From Paraclostridium ghonii (GTDB lineage: Bacteria; Bacillota; Clostridia; Peptostreptococcales; Peptostreptococcaceae), in contig NZ_JAKEDR010000197.1 of assembly GCF_023653455.1 (NCBI RefSeq), positions 1-5,569 on the forward strand: a stretch of 5,569 nucleotides of DNA. Reading direction: 5' to 3'. Positions within the stretch are counted from its first letter, which is position 1; each line of letters begins with the position of its first letter. The position numbers and the translations under genes are program-made. Positions 5,557 through 5,569 of the stretch are shown here, piece after piece. The notes below the pieces were generated by a model. It did no database searches and was not told where the DNA came from. It was given only the letters and a program-made list of their open reading frames with translations.

Positions 5557-5569
5557 TTTATAATAATAT

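Overview
The window is a very AT-rich stretch of DNA with heavy use of ATA, AGA and TTA codons and purine-rich ribosome binding sites. This fits a low-GC Firmicute of the class Clostridia, perhaps a relative of Paraclostridium, Romboutsia or Clostridioides. That placement is inference from composition and gene type; the sequence alone does not fix the genus.

The right two thirds (about 1454-5556) is a complete trehalose-uptake and breakdown locus. A GntR/UTRA-type repressor (treR, minus strand) is divergent from a trehalose-specific PTS permease EIIBC (treP, plus strand), which is followed after a 121-base gap by a GH13 phospho-alpha,alpha-trehalase (treA). The permease imports trehalose as trehalose-6-phosphate and the hydrolase splits this into glucose and glucose-6-phosphate. 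By analogy with known TreR proteins, trehalose-6-phosphate should release the repressor. The 178-base divergent promoter region is easy to read: a TTGACA-17-TAAAAT promoter for treP, a TGn-TATAAT promoter for treR, two copies of the palindrome CTTGTTTAAACAAG (one abutting the treP -35 box, one filling the spacer between -35 and -10), and a cre-like CcpA site at the predicted treP transcription start. No EIIA domain or gene is present, so phosphate must come from an EIIA encoded elsewhere.

The left third is unrelated. Bases 1-617 hold no intact gene but contain degraded coding sequence. One reading frame (about 178-465) is clearly the remnant of a DNA/RNA non-specific endonuclease domain of the sort found at the C-terminus of polymorphic (LXG/RHS-type) toxins. 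It is followed by a frameshifted charged-helix remnant (about 440-617). Next is an intact gene for a five-helix HXXEE-domain membrane protein (739-1275) with its own -10 box and a G-rich ribosome binding site. It converges on treR across a 178-base intergenic region that holds a striking 20-bp inverted repeat.

I see no complete novel system. The points most worth a second look are the eroded toxin cassette, the 76-base hairpin element between the convergent genes, and the tightly interleaved operator, promoter and cre layout.
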